Source: Mucilaginibacter gossypiicola (GTDB lineage: Bacteria > Bacteroidota > Bacteroidia > Sphingobacteriales > Sphingobacteriaceae). From it: 64,000 nt of DNA. The translations under genes were made by a program, and so were the position numbers. Positions 14,702-23,912 of this stretch are shown piece by piece (within the stretch, counting starts at the first letter, position 1; every line of letters begins with the position of its first letter). The stretch spans positions 714,495 to 778,494 of the forward strand of contig NZ_FOCL01000004.1 of assembly GCF_900110105.1 (NCBI RefSeq), given 5' to 3'. Below the pieces are notes generated by a model that was not told the origin of the DNA, ran no database searches, and worked only from the letters and a program-made list of their open reading frames with translations.

Positions 14702-15769
14702 ATGAAACATAATTTTGGTGCCGGACCTGGCATTCTACCACACGAAGTTTTAAAGCAAGCTTCAGAAGCAGTTATTGATTTTAATGGTACTGGACTCTCT
14801 TTGCTTGAAATTTCGCACCGATCAAAAGAGTTTGAGGCCGTTTTAGACGAAGCTGTAAGCCTGGTAAAAGAATTATTCAACGTTCCTGAAGGTTATTCGG
14901 TATTGTTTCTGCAAGGCGGTGCCAGCACCCAGTTTGCTTTGGCTCCTTACAACCTTTTACCAGAAGGCGGTAAGGCTGCTTATGTTGAAACCGGTGTTTG
15001 GGCTAACAAAGCTTTAAAAGAAGCCAAATATTTTGGCGAAGTACAAGTTGTTGCATCTTCAAAAGAAGCCAACTTTACTTACATCCCTAAGGATTTTGAA
15101 ATCCCGGCTGATGCTTCTTATATCCACATTACTTCAAACAATACCATTTACGGTACCCAGTTACGGGAGTTCTTTAAATCGCCAATTCCGGTGGTTTGCG
15201 ATATGTCGTCAGATATTTTCAGCCGCGTGGTTAACGTTGCAGATTTTGGTTTGATTTACGCTGGTGCTCAGAAAAACATGGGGCCTGCCGGTGTTACTTT
15301 GGTAATTGTTAAGGATGATCTGTTGGGTAAAACCGGCCGTAAGATCCCTGCAATGTTTAACTACCAAACTCAAATTGAAGGTGGTTCAATGTATAATACC
15401 CCTCCTGTATTTGCTATCTACGTGTCAATGCTTACCCTTAAATGGTTAAAAGCAAAAGGCGGTGTACCGGCAATTGAGCAGGAAAACATTACCAAAGCAC
15501 GTGTATTATACGAAGAGATTGACCGCAACCCATTGTTTAAAGCAGTGGCTGCCATTGAAGACCGTTCAAAAATGAACGTTTGCTTCGTGATGGAAAATCC
15601 TGAGTTGGAAAAACCATTCCTGAAACTTGCCGAAGAACGCGGCATCGTTGGTATCAAAGGCCACAGAAGTGTAGGCGGTTTCCGCGCTTCAATTTACAAC
15701 GCATTGCCAATAAGCAGCATCTATGTGCTGATTGACGTAATGCAGGAATTTGCTGAAAAGAATAAATAA
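14702..15769 (+). CDS. serC: Phosphoserine aminotransferase
   Basis: The 355-residue PLP enzyme turns 3-phosphohydroxypyruvate and glutamate into phosphoserine. It opens with the NFGAGPGILPHEVL segment and has EISHRSKEFE, the QGGASTQF phosphate-binding loop and YAGAQKNMGPAG, in which the Lys should hold PLP (about residue 190). Length matches the family. serA follows in the same direction after a 98-base gap that holds an inverted repeat, so the two serine genes probably share a pathway and perhaps a transcript. Confidence 0.97.
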   Translation: MKHNFGAGPGILPHEVLKQASEAVIDFNGTGLSLLEISHRSKEFEAVLDEAVSLVKELFNVPEGYSVLFLQGGASTQFALAPYNLLPEGGKAAYVETGVWANKALKEAKYFGEVQVVASSKEANFTYIPKDFEIPADASYIHITSNNTIYGTQLREFFKSPIPVVCDMSSDIFSRVVNVADFGLIYAGAQKNMGPAGVTLVIVKDDLLGKTGRKIPAMFNYQTQIEGGSMYNTPPVFAIYVSMLTLKWLKAKGGVPAIEQENITKARVLYEEIDRNPLFKAVAAIEDRSKMNVCFVMENPELEKPFLKLAEERGIVGIKGHRSVGGFRASIYNALPISSIYVLIDVMQEFAEKNK

Positions 15770-15779
15770 TTTAAAAGTA

Positions 15780-15857
15780 TCATTAGTTCACTGGTTCATT
15801 AGTTCATTAGTTTTTGATGAAGCAGACCAATGAACCATTGAACTAATGAACCAATGA
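15780..15857. repeat. Inverted repeat of GGTTCATTAGTTCA-type words between serC and serA
   Basis: Arm 15780-15810 and the reverse complement of 15827-15857 agree at about 25 of 31 positions. Each arm is itself a degenerate tandem of TTCATTAG words. The RNA would fold into a long hairpin 10 bases before the serA ATG, which could uncouple serA from serC. Confidence 0.8.
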
Positions 15858-15867
15858 AATAAATAAG

Positions 15868-16821
15868 ATGATCAAAATATTAGCTAATGACGGTATCGAC
15901 CCGATAGGTAAAAAAATGCTGGAAGATGCCGGCTTTTTTGTTGATACCAACAATATCCCACAGGATGAGCTTCCTGAAAAATTGAAAAACTACGATGCTA
16001 TTACCGTACGTAGTGCTACTAAGGTACGTAAAGCATTAATCGACGCTACTCCTAACCTGAAACTGATTGGTCGTGGTGGTGTAGGTGTTGATAATATTGA
16101 TGTTGACTATGCCAAAGAAAAAGGCATTGGCGTATACAATACTCCTGCATCATCTTCATTGTCAGTTGCCGAGCTTGTATTTGCCAGCTTATTTGGCGCT
16201 GTACGCTTTTTACCTGATAGCAACCGCAAAATGCCGGTTGATGGCGGTACTAAATTTAATGATCTGAAAAAAGCTTATGCTAAAGGCGTTGAGCTTCGCG
16301 GTAAAACTTTAGGTATCGTAGGTTTTGGCCGTATCGGCAGGGAAGTAGCTAAAATAGCTATCGGTGTTGGTATGGATGTTTTAGCTTATGACCTTTTTGA
16401 TTTCAACCCAGAGTTGGATCTTGTTTTAGGTGGTGGTACTACTGTTAAAGTAGCTGTTAAAAAATCTACGCTTGATGAGATCATCACTACTGCTGATTTC
16501 ATTACCCTACATACTCCATTCATCGACAAAGCCCTTTTTGGTGCTGAAGAATTGGCTAAAACTAAAAAAGGTGTTGGCCTGGTGAATATTTCACGCGGTG
16601 GTTTGATCGACGAGCTTGCCCTGGTTGACGCTTTAAACAGCGGTCAGGTTTCATTTGCAGCACTTGACGTATTTGACAATGAGCCAACTCCGCGCGCAGA
16701 GATCTTAACTCATCCAAAAATTTCCCTGACCCCACACATTGGTGCTGCTACCAATGAGGCCCAGGAAAGGATCGGCGTTGAGCTTGCCAGCCTGATCATT
16801 GAGCATTTTAAGAAAGCTTAA
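15868..16821 (+). CDS. serA: D-3-phosphoglycerate dehydrogenase, short form
   Basis: The 317-residue NAD-dependent dehydrogenase catalyses the first step of serine synthesis. Visible motifs are VGFGRIGREVAK (NAD-binding Rossmann loop, about residue 150), ISRGGLIDE (catalytic Arg), DNEPTP and TPHIGAATNEAQ (catalytic His) near the C-terminus. It ends right after the catalytic domain and has no ACT domain, so serine feedback control through ACT is not expected. Its partner serC is directly upstream. Because 2-hydroxyacid dehydrogenases are similar, the assignment to SerA rests partly on the neighbour. Confidence 0.92.
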   Translation: MIKILANDGIDPIGKKMLEDAGFFVDTNNIPQDELPEKLKNYDAITVRSATKVRKALIDATPNLKLIGRGGVGVDNIDVDYAKEKGIGVYNTPASSSLSVAELVFASLFGAVRFLPDSNRKMPVDGGTKFNDLKKAYAKGVELRGKTLGIVGFGRIGREVAKIAIGVGMDVLAYDLFDFNPELDLVLGGGTTVKVAVKKSTLDEIITTADFITLHTPFIDKALFGAEELAKTKKGVGLVNISRGGLIDELALVDALNSGQVSFAALDVFDNEPTPRAEILTHPKISLTPHIGAATNEAQERIGVELASLIIEHFKKA

Positions 16822-16864
16822 CGCTAATTAGTTCTAATTAGAGCGAATTACACGAATACAATCT

Positions 16865-16910
16865 ATAAAGCAAACGGCACGAACTATAAAATTCGTGCCG
16901 TTTGCTTTAT
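16865..16910. terminator. Strong bidirectional terminator
   Basis: A 19-bp perfect stem (ATAAAGCAAACGGCACGAA and its complement) with an 8-base loop lies 43 bases after the serA stop. A flanking A/T-run on either side lets it work for serA and for transcripts from the convergent gene at 17022. Confidence 0.85.
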
Positions 16911-16920
16911 ATGAAAAAAG

Positions 16921-17005
16921 CATGTCATTGCGAGGCACGAAGCAATCGCATGCTATACAGGGCGGTCATGCTTCCGTGCGATTGCTTCGTGCCTCGCAAT
17001 GACAT
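16921..17005. repeat. Palindromic REP-like element, family GTCATTGCGAGG...AGCAATC
   Basis: Left arm GTCATTGCGAGGCACGAAGC and its right-hand complement are perfect over about 26 bases, with a 33-base centre. Related copies lie at 49856-49950 and 53975-54055, and a half copy at 7363-7394. Confidence 0.9.
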
Positions 17006-17021
17006 AGTTTTTATTAACTGT

Positions 17022-18422
17022 TCATATTATATACGAAACACCCTTCTCCGGCATCGTAACTCCATAACCTTCTTTTTCGAGGTCATTGGCTAATAGCTGC
17101 ATGCTTTCGCCTTCACCATGTACCAGGAATACATGCTTTAATCTATCCTTACCAATGGCTTTTACGGTATTCATAAGGTCGTCATGATCGCCGTGGGCAC
17201 TTAGTACGTCGGTTTGTTTAATAGTAGCGTAAACGGCCAGTTCGCGGTCTTTAATGTGGACGATGGAATCTCCACGCAATAAACGATGTCCCAATGTTCC
17301 TTTGGCGCAGTAGCCGATAAACAGAATAGTTGCGTAGTAATTCTGAATATTGTAAAATAGATGGTCCTGGATGCGACCGCCTTCGAGCATCCCTGCAGAT
17401 GAGATGATGATACAAGGCTCCCAATAGTTGGAAATTTGCCGACTATCCTTCAGTGTTTCTACATAGGTGAGGTTATCAAACTCAAATTCATCGCCACGTT
17501 TTTGATAAAACTCCTGAGCTTCCTGGTTAACATGATTATGGTACTTCCTGAATACCTTGGTAGCCTGTGTAGCCATCGGGCTGTCAACAAAAACCTTAAC
17601 AGGCGGTAGTAAGCCAGTGCTAAAGATCTTGTTTAATGTATATACCAGTGATTGCGTTCGGCCAATACTAAATGCCGGGATAATCAAACGGCCTTGTTCT
17701 TTAATACAGGCCTTTTCAATAACCTCAATCAGGGTTTGCTCAACGGTTTTGTCTTTACCGTGGTAGCGCCCGCCATAGGTTGCTTCCGAAACCAGGAAAT
17801 CAACAGGGGGCAATGGCTGCGGATCATTCAATACCGGATAATTTTTTCTGCCGATATCGCCGGTAAAAGCAATTGATTTTTCTTCGCCTTTATCGTTTAT
17901 TTTAAATACCGCTGCTGCAGCGCCCAAAAGGTGGCCCACCGGTACAAAAGTTAGTTCAATATCGCCTGTAATGCGAAATGGTTTGTTAAAACCTATGGTA
18001 ACAAAGCGTTCCATTGTATCCATAACATGCTTTTGCATGTATAAAGGCTGCGCATGAGTGTTAAACTTGCCTCTGCCGCGTTTGTGATGGCCGCCTTTAC
18101 TTGCGGTTTTACGCATAAAGATGTTTACAGAGTCAAGCAAAAGTAGCTCTGTTAAATCTGCGGTAGGAGGCGTACAAAGTATCTGCCCTTCAAATCCAAG
18201 ACGGATGAGGGTAGGCAGGTTGCCCGAATGATCGATATGAGCATGAGTAAGCACCACCACATCAATATCTTCCGGGCGAAAAGGAAAGTTTTCGTTAGAT
18301 ATAATACTGCGGTCTTTTTCATAATCCAGCCCGCAATCCACTAAAATTTTATATTGTCCAACCTCAAGCAAATGCATGCTCCCGGTTACCTGACGGGCCG
18401 CCCCGTGTATAGTTAGTTTCAT
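17022..18422 (-). CDS. Beta-CASP metallo-beta-lactamase-fold RNA-processing nuclease
   Basis: The 466-residue protein has an N-terminal metallo-beta-lactamase domain with HAHIDHSGNLP (zinc ligands, about residue 60), GHLLGAAAA and FTGDIG, then a beta-CASP insert with PAFSIGRTQ, and the final zinc ligand in SAHGDHDDL near residue 400. It ends with an RNA-specificity-like region. Relatives such as CPSF-73 and archaeal/bacterial RNase J-type enzymes cut RNA endonucleolytically. This gene is single, convergent with serA, with its stop 17 bases from a REP element. The substrate is unknown. Confidence 0.9.
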   Translation of the reverse strand: MKLTIHGAARQVTGSMHLLEVGQYKILVDCGLDYEKDRSIISNENFPFRPEDIDVVVLTHAHIDHSGNLPTLIRLGFEGQILCTPPTADLTELLLLDSVNIFMRKTASKGGHHKRGRGKFNTHAQPLYMQKHVMDTMERFVTIGFNKPFRITGDIELTFVPVGHLLGAAAAVFKINDKGEEKSIAFTGDIGRKNYPVLNDPQPLPPVDFLVSEATYGGRYHGKDKTVEQTLIEVIEKACIKEQGRLIIPAFSIGRTQSLVYTLNKIFSTGLLPPVKVFVDSPMATQATKVFRKYHNHVNQEAQEFYQKRGDEFEFDNLTYVETLKDSRQISNYWEPCIIISSAGMLEGGRIQDHLFYNIQNYYATILFIGYCAKGTLGHRLLRGDSIVHIKDRELAVYATIKQTDVLSAHGDHDDLMNTVKAIGKDRLKHVFLVHGEGESMQLLANDLEKEGYGVTMPEKGVSYII

Positions 18423-18503
18423 TTTTATATTTGATACACAGCCAAATGCCGGTATCGATAATGATATTACGCTGTAAGTAATCTTTAAATTGTGAATATA
18501 ACA

Positions 18504-18533
18504 GTTTACACCCGCTTTATTGCGAGTGTAAAC
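18504..18533. promoter_or_regulatory. GTTTACAC palindrome between the ABC exporter and the beta-CASP gene
   Basis: GTTTACAC and GTGTAAAC with an inner CGC/GCG pair and a 6-base loop. It lies 82 bases before the beta-CASP start and after the exporter stop. No T-run follows, so it may be an operator as well as a terminator. Confidence 0.5.
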
Positions 18534-18586
18534 GGATTAATGCGCTATAAGTTTTTTATAAACCGATAAGTTTTAAGAAGTGTTTG

Positions 18587-20419
18587 CTAAGCCTGGCTAC
18601 TTTCAAACTGTAATTGGCTTAGGTAGCGGTAAAGGCCCTGTTCGTTACCAATAAGCTCCATGTGGCTGCCGCTTTCAACAATGTTGCCTTTTTCAAGCAC
18701 CACTATTTTATCGGCTTCGCGAATAGTTGAGAGGCGGTGAGCTATAATGATAGAAGTCCTGTTTTTCATCAATTCTTCCAGCGCTTCCTGTACAAGGCGT
18801 TCCGACTCAGAGTCTAACGATGATGTAGCTTCGTCAAGTATCAATATTGAAGGGTTCTTAAGCAGCGCCCTCGCAATGGCAATACGCTGGCGCTGACCGC
18901 CAGATAGTTTTACGCCCCGTTCGCCAACAACGGTTTCATAACCTTCGGGGAATGACGAAATGAACTGATGGGCATTAGCGCGTTTGGCGGCCTGGATGAT
19001 ATCTTCTTTTGAGGCGTTTAAACGACCGTAGGCAATATTCTCCATAATAGTACCGCCAAATAGCAATACATCCTGCGGAACGATGGCTACCTGGTTACGG
19101 ATATCGGTAAGGGAATAATTGTCTGCTGATTTGCCATCAAATAAAATGCTGCCACTTTGCGGATGATAAAACTGCAATATCAGCGATGCCATGGTAGATT
19201 TACCGGAACCGCTTGGCCCCACAATAGCAACACGCTGGCCGGCATCGGCATTAAATGAAATGCCTTTTAATACGGTTATTTCCTGGCGTGACGGATAAGC
19301 AAATACTACATTATCAAAAGCAAGATCTCCTTTAATTGGCTGTTTGATGCCGTTTTCGCTTTCAATAATCGAAATGTCTTCGCCCTGTTCGTGAAGGATT
19401 TCCAGTACCCGTTCGCTGGCGCCAACCGCTTTTTGCAAATTGGCGTACAAATCGGGGAAGCTACCCATAGCGGCGCCTACAAATATCGAGTACATGATAA
19501 AAGTAGTAAGGTCGCCAACATATATTTCATGATTGGCTACCAATACCGATCCGTACCAGATTACACCTACAAAGGTACCGAACAAGCAAAATACGATAAA
19601 CGAAGCAAATGTGCCCCTGAATTTTGCACCGCGAACGGCAATGTTCACCACTTTGCGTAATATTTTGTCGTACCGGTTGGCTTCGTAAGCTTCGTTAACA
19701 AACGCTTTTACATTGGCAATTCCTTGCAATGTTTCTTCAACTATGGTATTAGACTCGGCTAATTTGTCCTGAGCCTCGCGGGATAGCTTACGGATATACC
19801 TTCCGAAGAACACAGCAAATGCTACCAGGAATGGCAATATAGCTAACAGCGCAAGGGTGAGTTTTATTGATACGATAGCCAGCAGAGTAGTGCTGCCCAC
19901 CATGATCACCAACTGGCGGATCATTTCGGCAAAAGTGGTGGTCAGTGTATCCTGAATTTGGGAAAGATCGGCAGAAATACGGCTGTTCAGTTCACCAACG
20001 CGACGGTTGGCGAAGAAGTTCATGGGTAAGGTAATGAGCTTAAAATAAGTATTGCGCCTGATATCGGCCAGTGACTTTTCGGCTACCTGCACAAACCAAA
20101 CCACCCTGAAGAACGAAACAAAAGCCTGGGCGAATAATATGATAAAACCCATTATGGCTATGGCATTTAAGCCATGCGGCAGATATTTGTATTTGTAAAT
20201 GCCTTGTGCTGCATCAATTAATGCGCCTAAGATTGCTGGAAATGCCAAGCCTACAAGGCTCGACAGAAAAAGAAATACCAATCCTGCTATAAATTTCCAA
20301 CGGTAAGGTTTAAGGTAAGTAAGGAGTTTTGCTACGTTACGCAGGCTACTCCGGTTTATTTTTGCTTTAGGTAATTCTGCTTCGGCCTTGCTGCCACTGT
20401 TCAGTCGTCCTCTTGCCAT
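18587..20419 (-). CDS. ABC exporter, half-transporter with fused membrane and ATPase domains (MsbA-like)
   Basis: The 610-residue protein has six membrane helices in the first ~330 residues and a C-terminal ATPase with Walker A GPSGSGKST, Q loop VPQDVLLFGG, signature LSGGQRQR, Walker B ILILDEATSS and the H-loop IIIAHRLS. It works as a homodimer that exports lipids or drugs from the inner membrane; substrate unknown. It is the last gene of a three-gene minus-strand unit with a coiled-coil membrane protein (30 bases upstream) and a SAM-hydrolase-family protein. Confidence 0.93.
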   Translation of the reverse strand: MARGRLNSGSKAEAELPKAKINRSSLRNVAKLLTYLKPYRWKFIAGLVFLFLSSLVGLAFPAILGALIDAAQGIYKYKYLPHGLNAIAIMGFIILFAQAFVSFFRVVWFVQVAEKSLADIRRNTYFKLITLPMNFFANRRVGELNSRISADLSQIQDTLTTTFAEMIRQLVIMVGSTTLLAIVSIKLTLALLAILPFLVAFAVFFGRYIRKLSREAQDKLAESNTIVEETLQGIANVKAFVNEAYEANRYDKILRKVVNIAVRGAKFRGTFASFIVFCLFGTFVGVIWYGSVLVANHEIYVGDLTTFIMYSIFVGAAMGSFPDLYANLQKAVGASERVLEILHEQGEDISIIESENGIKQPIKGDLAFDNVVFAYPSRQEITVLKGISFNADAGQRVAIVGPSGSGKSTMASLILQFYHPQSGSILFDGKSADNYSLTDIRNQVAIVPQDVLLFGGTIMENIAYGRLNASKEDIIQAAKRANAHQFISSFPEGYETVVGERGVKLSGGQRQRIAIARALLKNPSILILDEATSSLDSESERLVQEALEELMKNRTSIIIAHRLSTIREADKIVVLEKGNIVESGSHMELIGNEQGLYRYLSQLQFESSQA

Positions 20420-20449
20420 GTATGGGTTTGAATGTTATAAGCCGCGAAT

Positions 20450-20977
20450 TTACGCTTTAACCCGGTTTTTTCGGAACATAAGCAATAAAATTGACGCGCT
20501 CATGAGAACTATTGCCGCAACGAAAATATTTTGTTTGGTATTGTAGTGGTCTTCTGTACTCCTTACTTGCTGTTTAAGCCGGGCATTTTGCTGTTGTAAG
20601 TGTGTTATTACCTGCATATAACCCGCTGCGGTGGTTTCGGCTTCTTTGCTGTGACTTTGGATTTGCTTTTGTTGAAAGTCGCGGTACTCCAGCAGTATTT
20701 TAAGCTCTTTAAAAATAGCATCATCTGTTTTGGCAATATCCATCAATATGCCTGCCGAACGGCGAATATCATCTTTGGTTTGAAATCCGAAAATACCGGT
20801 GTGCTGCCCCAGGCTTGTTTCATACTGCCCGAATTTTTGCTTACGGGCGGTAAGCATATTGTTTATTTTTTGCCGTTGAAGCTGATACGCCACCGAGTCG
20901 GGATTAACGGAACCCTGAGCAAATGCCCCAAGGGATGTTGCTAAACAGAGTAAAAGAAGCAGGACAGTTTTTCTCAT
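20450..20977 (-). CDS. Exported coiled-coil protein with C-terminal membrane anchor, function unknown
   Basis: I do not recognise a family. The 175 residues start with a clear signal peptide (MRKTVLLLLLCLATSLGAFA, cut after AFA), continue with charged helical sequence including a Gln-rich coiled-coil stretch (about 118-140) and end with a single membrane helix (about 150-167) plus RKNRVKA. The bulk therefore lies in the periplasm. It is 12 bases after the SAM-hydrolase-family gene and 30 before the ABC exporter, so it may be an accessory of the exporter. No catalytic motif is visible. Confidence 0.7.
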   Translation of the reverse strand: MRKTVLLLLLCLATSLGAFAQGSVNPDSVAYQLQRQKINNMLTARKQKFGQYETSLGQHTGIFGFQTKDDIRRSAGILMDIAKTDDAIFKELKILLEYRDFQQKQIQSHSKEAETTAAGYMQVITHLQQQNARLKQQVRSTEDHYNTKQNIFVAAIVLMSASILLLMFRKNRVKA

Positions 20978-20989
20978 CTATAAAATTCC

Positions 20990-21766
20990 TTATTGAAATT
21001 CAATGATCACTTTATCATTCAGGTTTAACCCCAGCAAGCCGCTTGCGTTGCCCTTGTTGATGGCTATTTCCAAATGGTCGCTAATGCCGAATAAACAAAG
21101 CTTTTCGCCAACAGGTACTTCATTGTAATGCCAGCTTAAATGGTTGATGGTTTCGTTACGCTTAAAGTTGAGCACAAAACGCCGGCCTTGCTGTACGCTG
21201 TTAAAAAACTCTTTAGTGATATTGGTTATCACGTTCTGGAACGAATCGATATAGATCACCACGCCTTTGATCAGGTTTTTTTCGATAACAGGCTGCAAGT
21301 TCATTTTGTTTTCGATCTCGTTCACCGGTAGTCCTATTTCATCCAGCTTACCGCCTTTGGCCAAATGGCAGGCCGTTTTAACAAAAATATCTGCCAACGG
21401 GAAATGCAGAAATTTGAGGTCCTGCATAATATTGATCTCAACAAGTTCTTCTGGAGCTTCATCAAACATCAATGAAAAAATGCCATTATCTGCTCCTACA
21501 AAATAATGCTTTTTGTAGCGGACAGCAAGGTATTTGGTGTGGTCATTATAAACGGTATCAATACCAATAAGGTGTACGGTATCGTCGGGGAAATAATGAA
21601 AGCTGTTTTTTAGTATAAAGGCAGCCTGCTGTACATTAAAGGCGGCAACGTTGTGGGTTATATCAACAATATTTACTGTAGGCAACAATTTGTAGATACT
21701 GCCTTTTAACGCAGCCTGGTAAATATCTTTATCGCCTAAATCAGTAGTTAATGTTATAATTGCCAT
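20990..21766 (-). CDS. SAM hydrolase / hydroxide adenosyltransferase family protein (DUF62)
   Basis: The 258-residue protein has the family's N-terminal LTTDLGDKD, a central GADNGIFS (typical DNG) and the C-terminal beta domain. Known members split S-adenosylmethionine into adenosine and methionine, or are fluorinases/chlorinases. Key positions differ slightly: IGIDTVYND replaces the usual VDPGVG and FPLADIF replaces the GRDxF stretch, so activity is not certain. It leads the unit with a coiled-coil membrane protein and ABC exporter and diverges from phoH. Confidence 0.85.
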   Translation of the reverse strand: MAIITLTTDLGDKDIYQAALKGSIYKLLPTVNIVDITHNVAAFNVQQAAFILKNSFHYFPDDTVHLIGIDTVYNDHTKYLAVRYKKHYFVGADNGIFSLMFDEAPEELVEINIMQDLKFLHFPLADIFVKTACHLAKGGKLDEIGLPVNEIENKMNLQPVIEKNLIKGVVIYIDSFQNVITNITKEFFNSVQQGRRFVLNFKRNETINHLSWHYNEVPVGEKLCLFGISDHLEIAINKGNASGLLGLNLNDKVIIEFQ

Positions 21767-21867
21767 TAATTTTATAAATATTTATTGCTAATCTTGTAGT
21801 AGCATTTGAAGCTACAAATATTCAATTTTTAATTCATAAAAATCTGTAACTAAAAAATCAATTAGTA

Positions 21868-22833
21868 TTGAACGAACTTAAGCTATCAATTGAAAACGTA
21901 AACCCTGCAGTACTGTGGGGCCCAAATAATGATCATTTTGAGATCATTAAGAAACAATACCCCAAGCTTAAAATAGTTGCGCGCGGCAGTGAAGTGAAGG
22001 TTTTGGGCGATGATAATGAACTGAATATTTTCCAGGAAAAATTTACCCACCTGATAAATCATGTTGAGAAATTTGAAAACCTCAACATAACCGACCTTGA
22101 GCGGATTCTTGGTTCAAGAAATAGCAACAACACAACTACAGCTGAGCCTGCTGCTGCCGATAAATTTGCAAGCGGTGAGGTAATTGTATTTGGGCCTAAC
22201 GGTATAATGGTTAGGGCGCGTACCACCAATCAGCGCCGCATGGTTGATAGTATCAACAAAAGCGATATCCTGTTTGCCATTGGGCCTGCCGGTACCGGTA
22301 AAACTTATACTGCTGTGGCTTTAGCTGTAAGGGCGCTAAAAAACAAGGAGATTAAACGCATCATATTAACCCGCCCGGCTGTTGAAGCAGGGGAAAACCT
22401 TGGTTTTTTACCCGGCGACCTTAAAGAAAAGATCGATCCGTACCTGAGGCCTTTATATGATGCGCTTGATGATATGATCCCGGCAGAAAAGCTGAAGGTT
22501 TACCTCGAGAATCGCACCATTGAGATTGCACCGCTTGCTTTCATGCGCGGCCGTACCCTTGATAACTGTTTCGTTATTTTGGACGAAGCCCAGAACGCCA
22601 CCGACATGCAGCTTAAGATGTTCCTTACCCGCATGGGGCCATCAGCTAAATTCATCGTAACCGGCGACGTAACACAGATAGATTTACCCAAAAAACAACA
22701 ATCAGGTTTACATACCGCTTTAAGGATCCTGACAGATATTAAAGGCATTGAAATAGTTTACCTGAGCGGTGAAGACGTAGTAAGGCACAAACTGGTTAAA
22801 CGCATATTAGAAGCCTACGGGGATATACAGTAA
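21868..22833 (+). CDS. phoH: PhoH-family ATPase (YbeZ-like)
   Basis: The 321-residue cytoplasmic ATPase has a short N-terminal RNA-binding-like region (residues 1-80) and a P-loop domain with Walker A GPAGTGKT (139-146) and Walker B FVILDEAQN. PhoH/YbeZ proteins are linked to ribosome and rRNA maturation with YbeY, which is not adjacent here. The start must be TTG at 21868, since no in-frame ATG or GTG precedes NELKLSIENV. It leads a plus-strand row with purC, a STAS gene and rnz. Confidence 0.92.
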   Translation: MNELKLSIENVNPAVLWGPNNDHFEIIKKQYPKLKIVARGSEVKVLGDDNELNIFQEKFTHLINHVEKFENLNITDLERILGSRNSNNTTTAEPAAADKFASGEVIVFGPNGIMVRARTTNQRRMVDSINKSDILFAIGPAGTGKTYTAVALAVRALKNKEIKRIILTRPAVEAGENLGFLPGDLKEKIDPYLRPLYDALDDMIPAEKLKVYLENRTIEIAPLAFMRGRTLDNCFVILDEAQNATDMQLKMFLTRMGPSAKFIVTGDVTQIDLPKKQQSGLHTALRILTDIKGIEIVYLSGEDVVRHKLVKRILEAYGDIQ

Positions 22834-22837
22834 AAAA

Positions 22838-22915
22838 ACAGATACAAGAGTCAGGAAGCAAGATGCAGGAAGTATGTTTCTGTCTTGATTCTTGACTCTA
22901 TATTCTTTATTCTTA
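22838..22915. repeat. Inverted repeat of GAGTCAGGAAGCAAGA-type words
   Basis: ACAAGAGTCAGGAAGC near 22843 pairs imperfectly with TCTTGATTCTTGACTCT near 22883. The words resemble the longer repeat at 37562-37745. It lies between phoH and purC and ends just before the purC ATG. Confidence 0.6.
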
Positions 22916-22917
22916 AC

Positions 22918-23862
22918 ATGAACTCAATAAAAGAAACACATTTCAACTTTCCGGGACAAACGTCATTTTATAAAGGGAAAGTACGCGATGTTTATACGAT
23001 AGAAAATAAATTCCTGGCCATGGTTGTTACCGACCGTATTTCGGCCTTTGATGTTGTATTGCCTGAAGCTATTCCTTTTAAAGGACAGGTGCTTAACCAG
23101 ATAGCGGCCCGCTTTTTAGAAGCTACAGCCGATATTGTTCCTAACTGGGTTATTTCGGTTCCGGACCCGAGCGTTACCATTGGCCGTATTTGCGAGCCAT
23201 TTAAGGTAGAGATGGTGATCCGTGGTTACCTTGCAGGTCATGCCGCACGCGAGTATGCAGCTGGCAGGCACCATGTATGTGGCGTAGCTTTACCCGAAGG
23301 TTTAAAAGAGAATGACATACTACCGGAGCCTATCATTACGCCAACCACTAAAGCATCGGTAGGGCACGATGAAGATATTTCACGCGAAGAGATCCTGGCA
23401 AGAGGTATCGTATCTGAAGAGGATTATGTAAAACTTGAAGCTTACACCCAGGCACTATTTAAACGTGGTACCGAAATTGCTGCTAAACAAGGTTTGATAT
23501 TGGTTGACACCAAATATGAATTTGGCAAGGTTGACGGGCAGATCTACCTGATTGATGAAATTCATACGCCAGATTCATCAAGGTATTTTTATAAAGAAGG
23601 CTACGAAGAGCGTCAGCAAAAAGGGGAGGCGCAAAAGCAGCTTTCTAAAGAATTTGTGCGCAAGTGGCTTATCGAAAACGGATTCCAGGGTAAAGACGGG
23701 CAGGTTGTACCTATTATGACCGAAGAGATTGTTAATTCAATTTCAGAGCGTTACATTGAGCTTTATGAGAAAATTATCGGCGAACCGTTTGTGAAACCTG
23801 CTGAAGGCAGTGTGCTAACCCGCGTTGAAACAGCAATTAATAACGCCTTGAGTGTTATGTAA
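22918..23862 (+). CDS. purC: Phosphoribosylaminoimidazole-succinocarboxamide synthase (SAICAR synthetase)
   Basis: The 314-residue enzyme joins CAIR and aspartate with ATP in purine synthesis. Family marks are YKGKVRDVYTIE at the start (nucleotide-binding), TDRISAFDV, the MVIRGYLAGHA segment and DTKYEFG. Length fits the long (eukaryote-like) form typical of Bacteroidetes. ATG at 22918 is chosen because it precedes NSIKETHFNFPG; a frame starting 33 bases earlier is just repeat DNA. Pathway neighbours are absent, so this gene stands alone in a mixed operon-like row. Confidence 0.96.
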   Translation: MNSIKETHFNFPGQTSFYKGKVRDVYTIENKFLAMVVTDRISAFDVVLPEAIPFKGQVLNQIAARFLEATADIVPNWVISVPDPSVTIGRICEPFKVEMVIRGYLAGHAAREYAAGRHHVCGVALPEGLKENDILPEPIITPTTKASVGHDEDISREEILARGIVSEEDYVKLEAYTQALFKRGTEIAAKQGLILVDTKYEFGKVDGQIYLIDEIHTPDSSRYFYKEGYEERQQKGEAQKQLSKEFVRKWLIENGFQGKDGQVVPIMTEEIVNSISERYIELYEKIIGEPFVKPAEGSVLTRVETAINNALSVM

Positions 23863-23912
23863 TTTTAAAATATCCATAAAATATTTATCTTAGCTTATTA
23901 AATTTAATAAGA

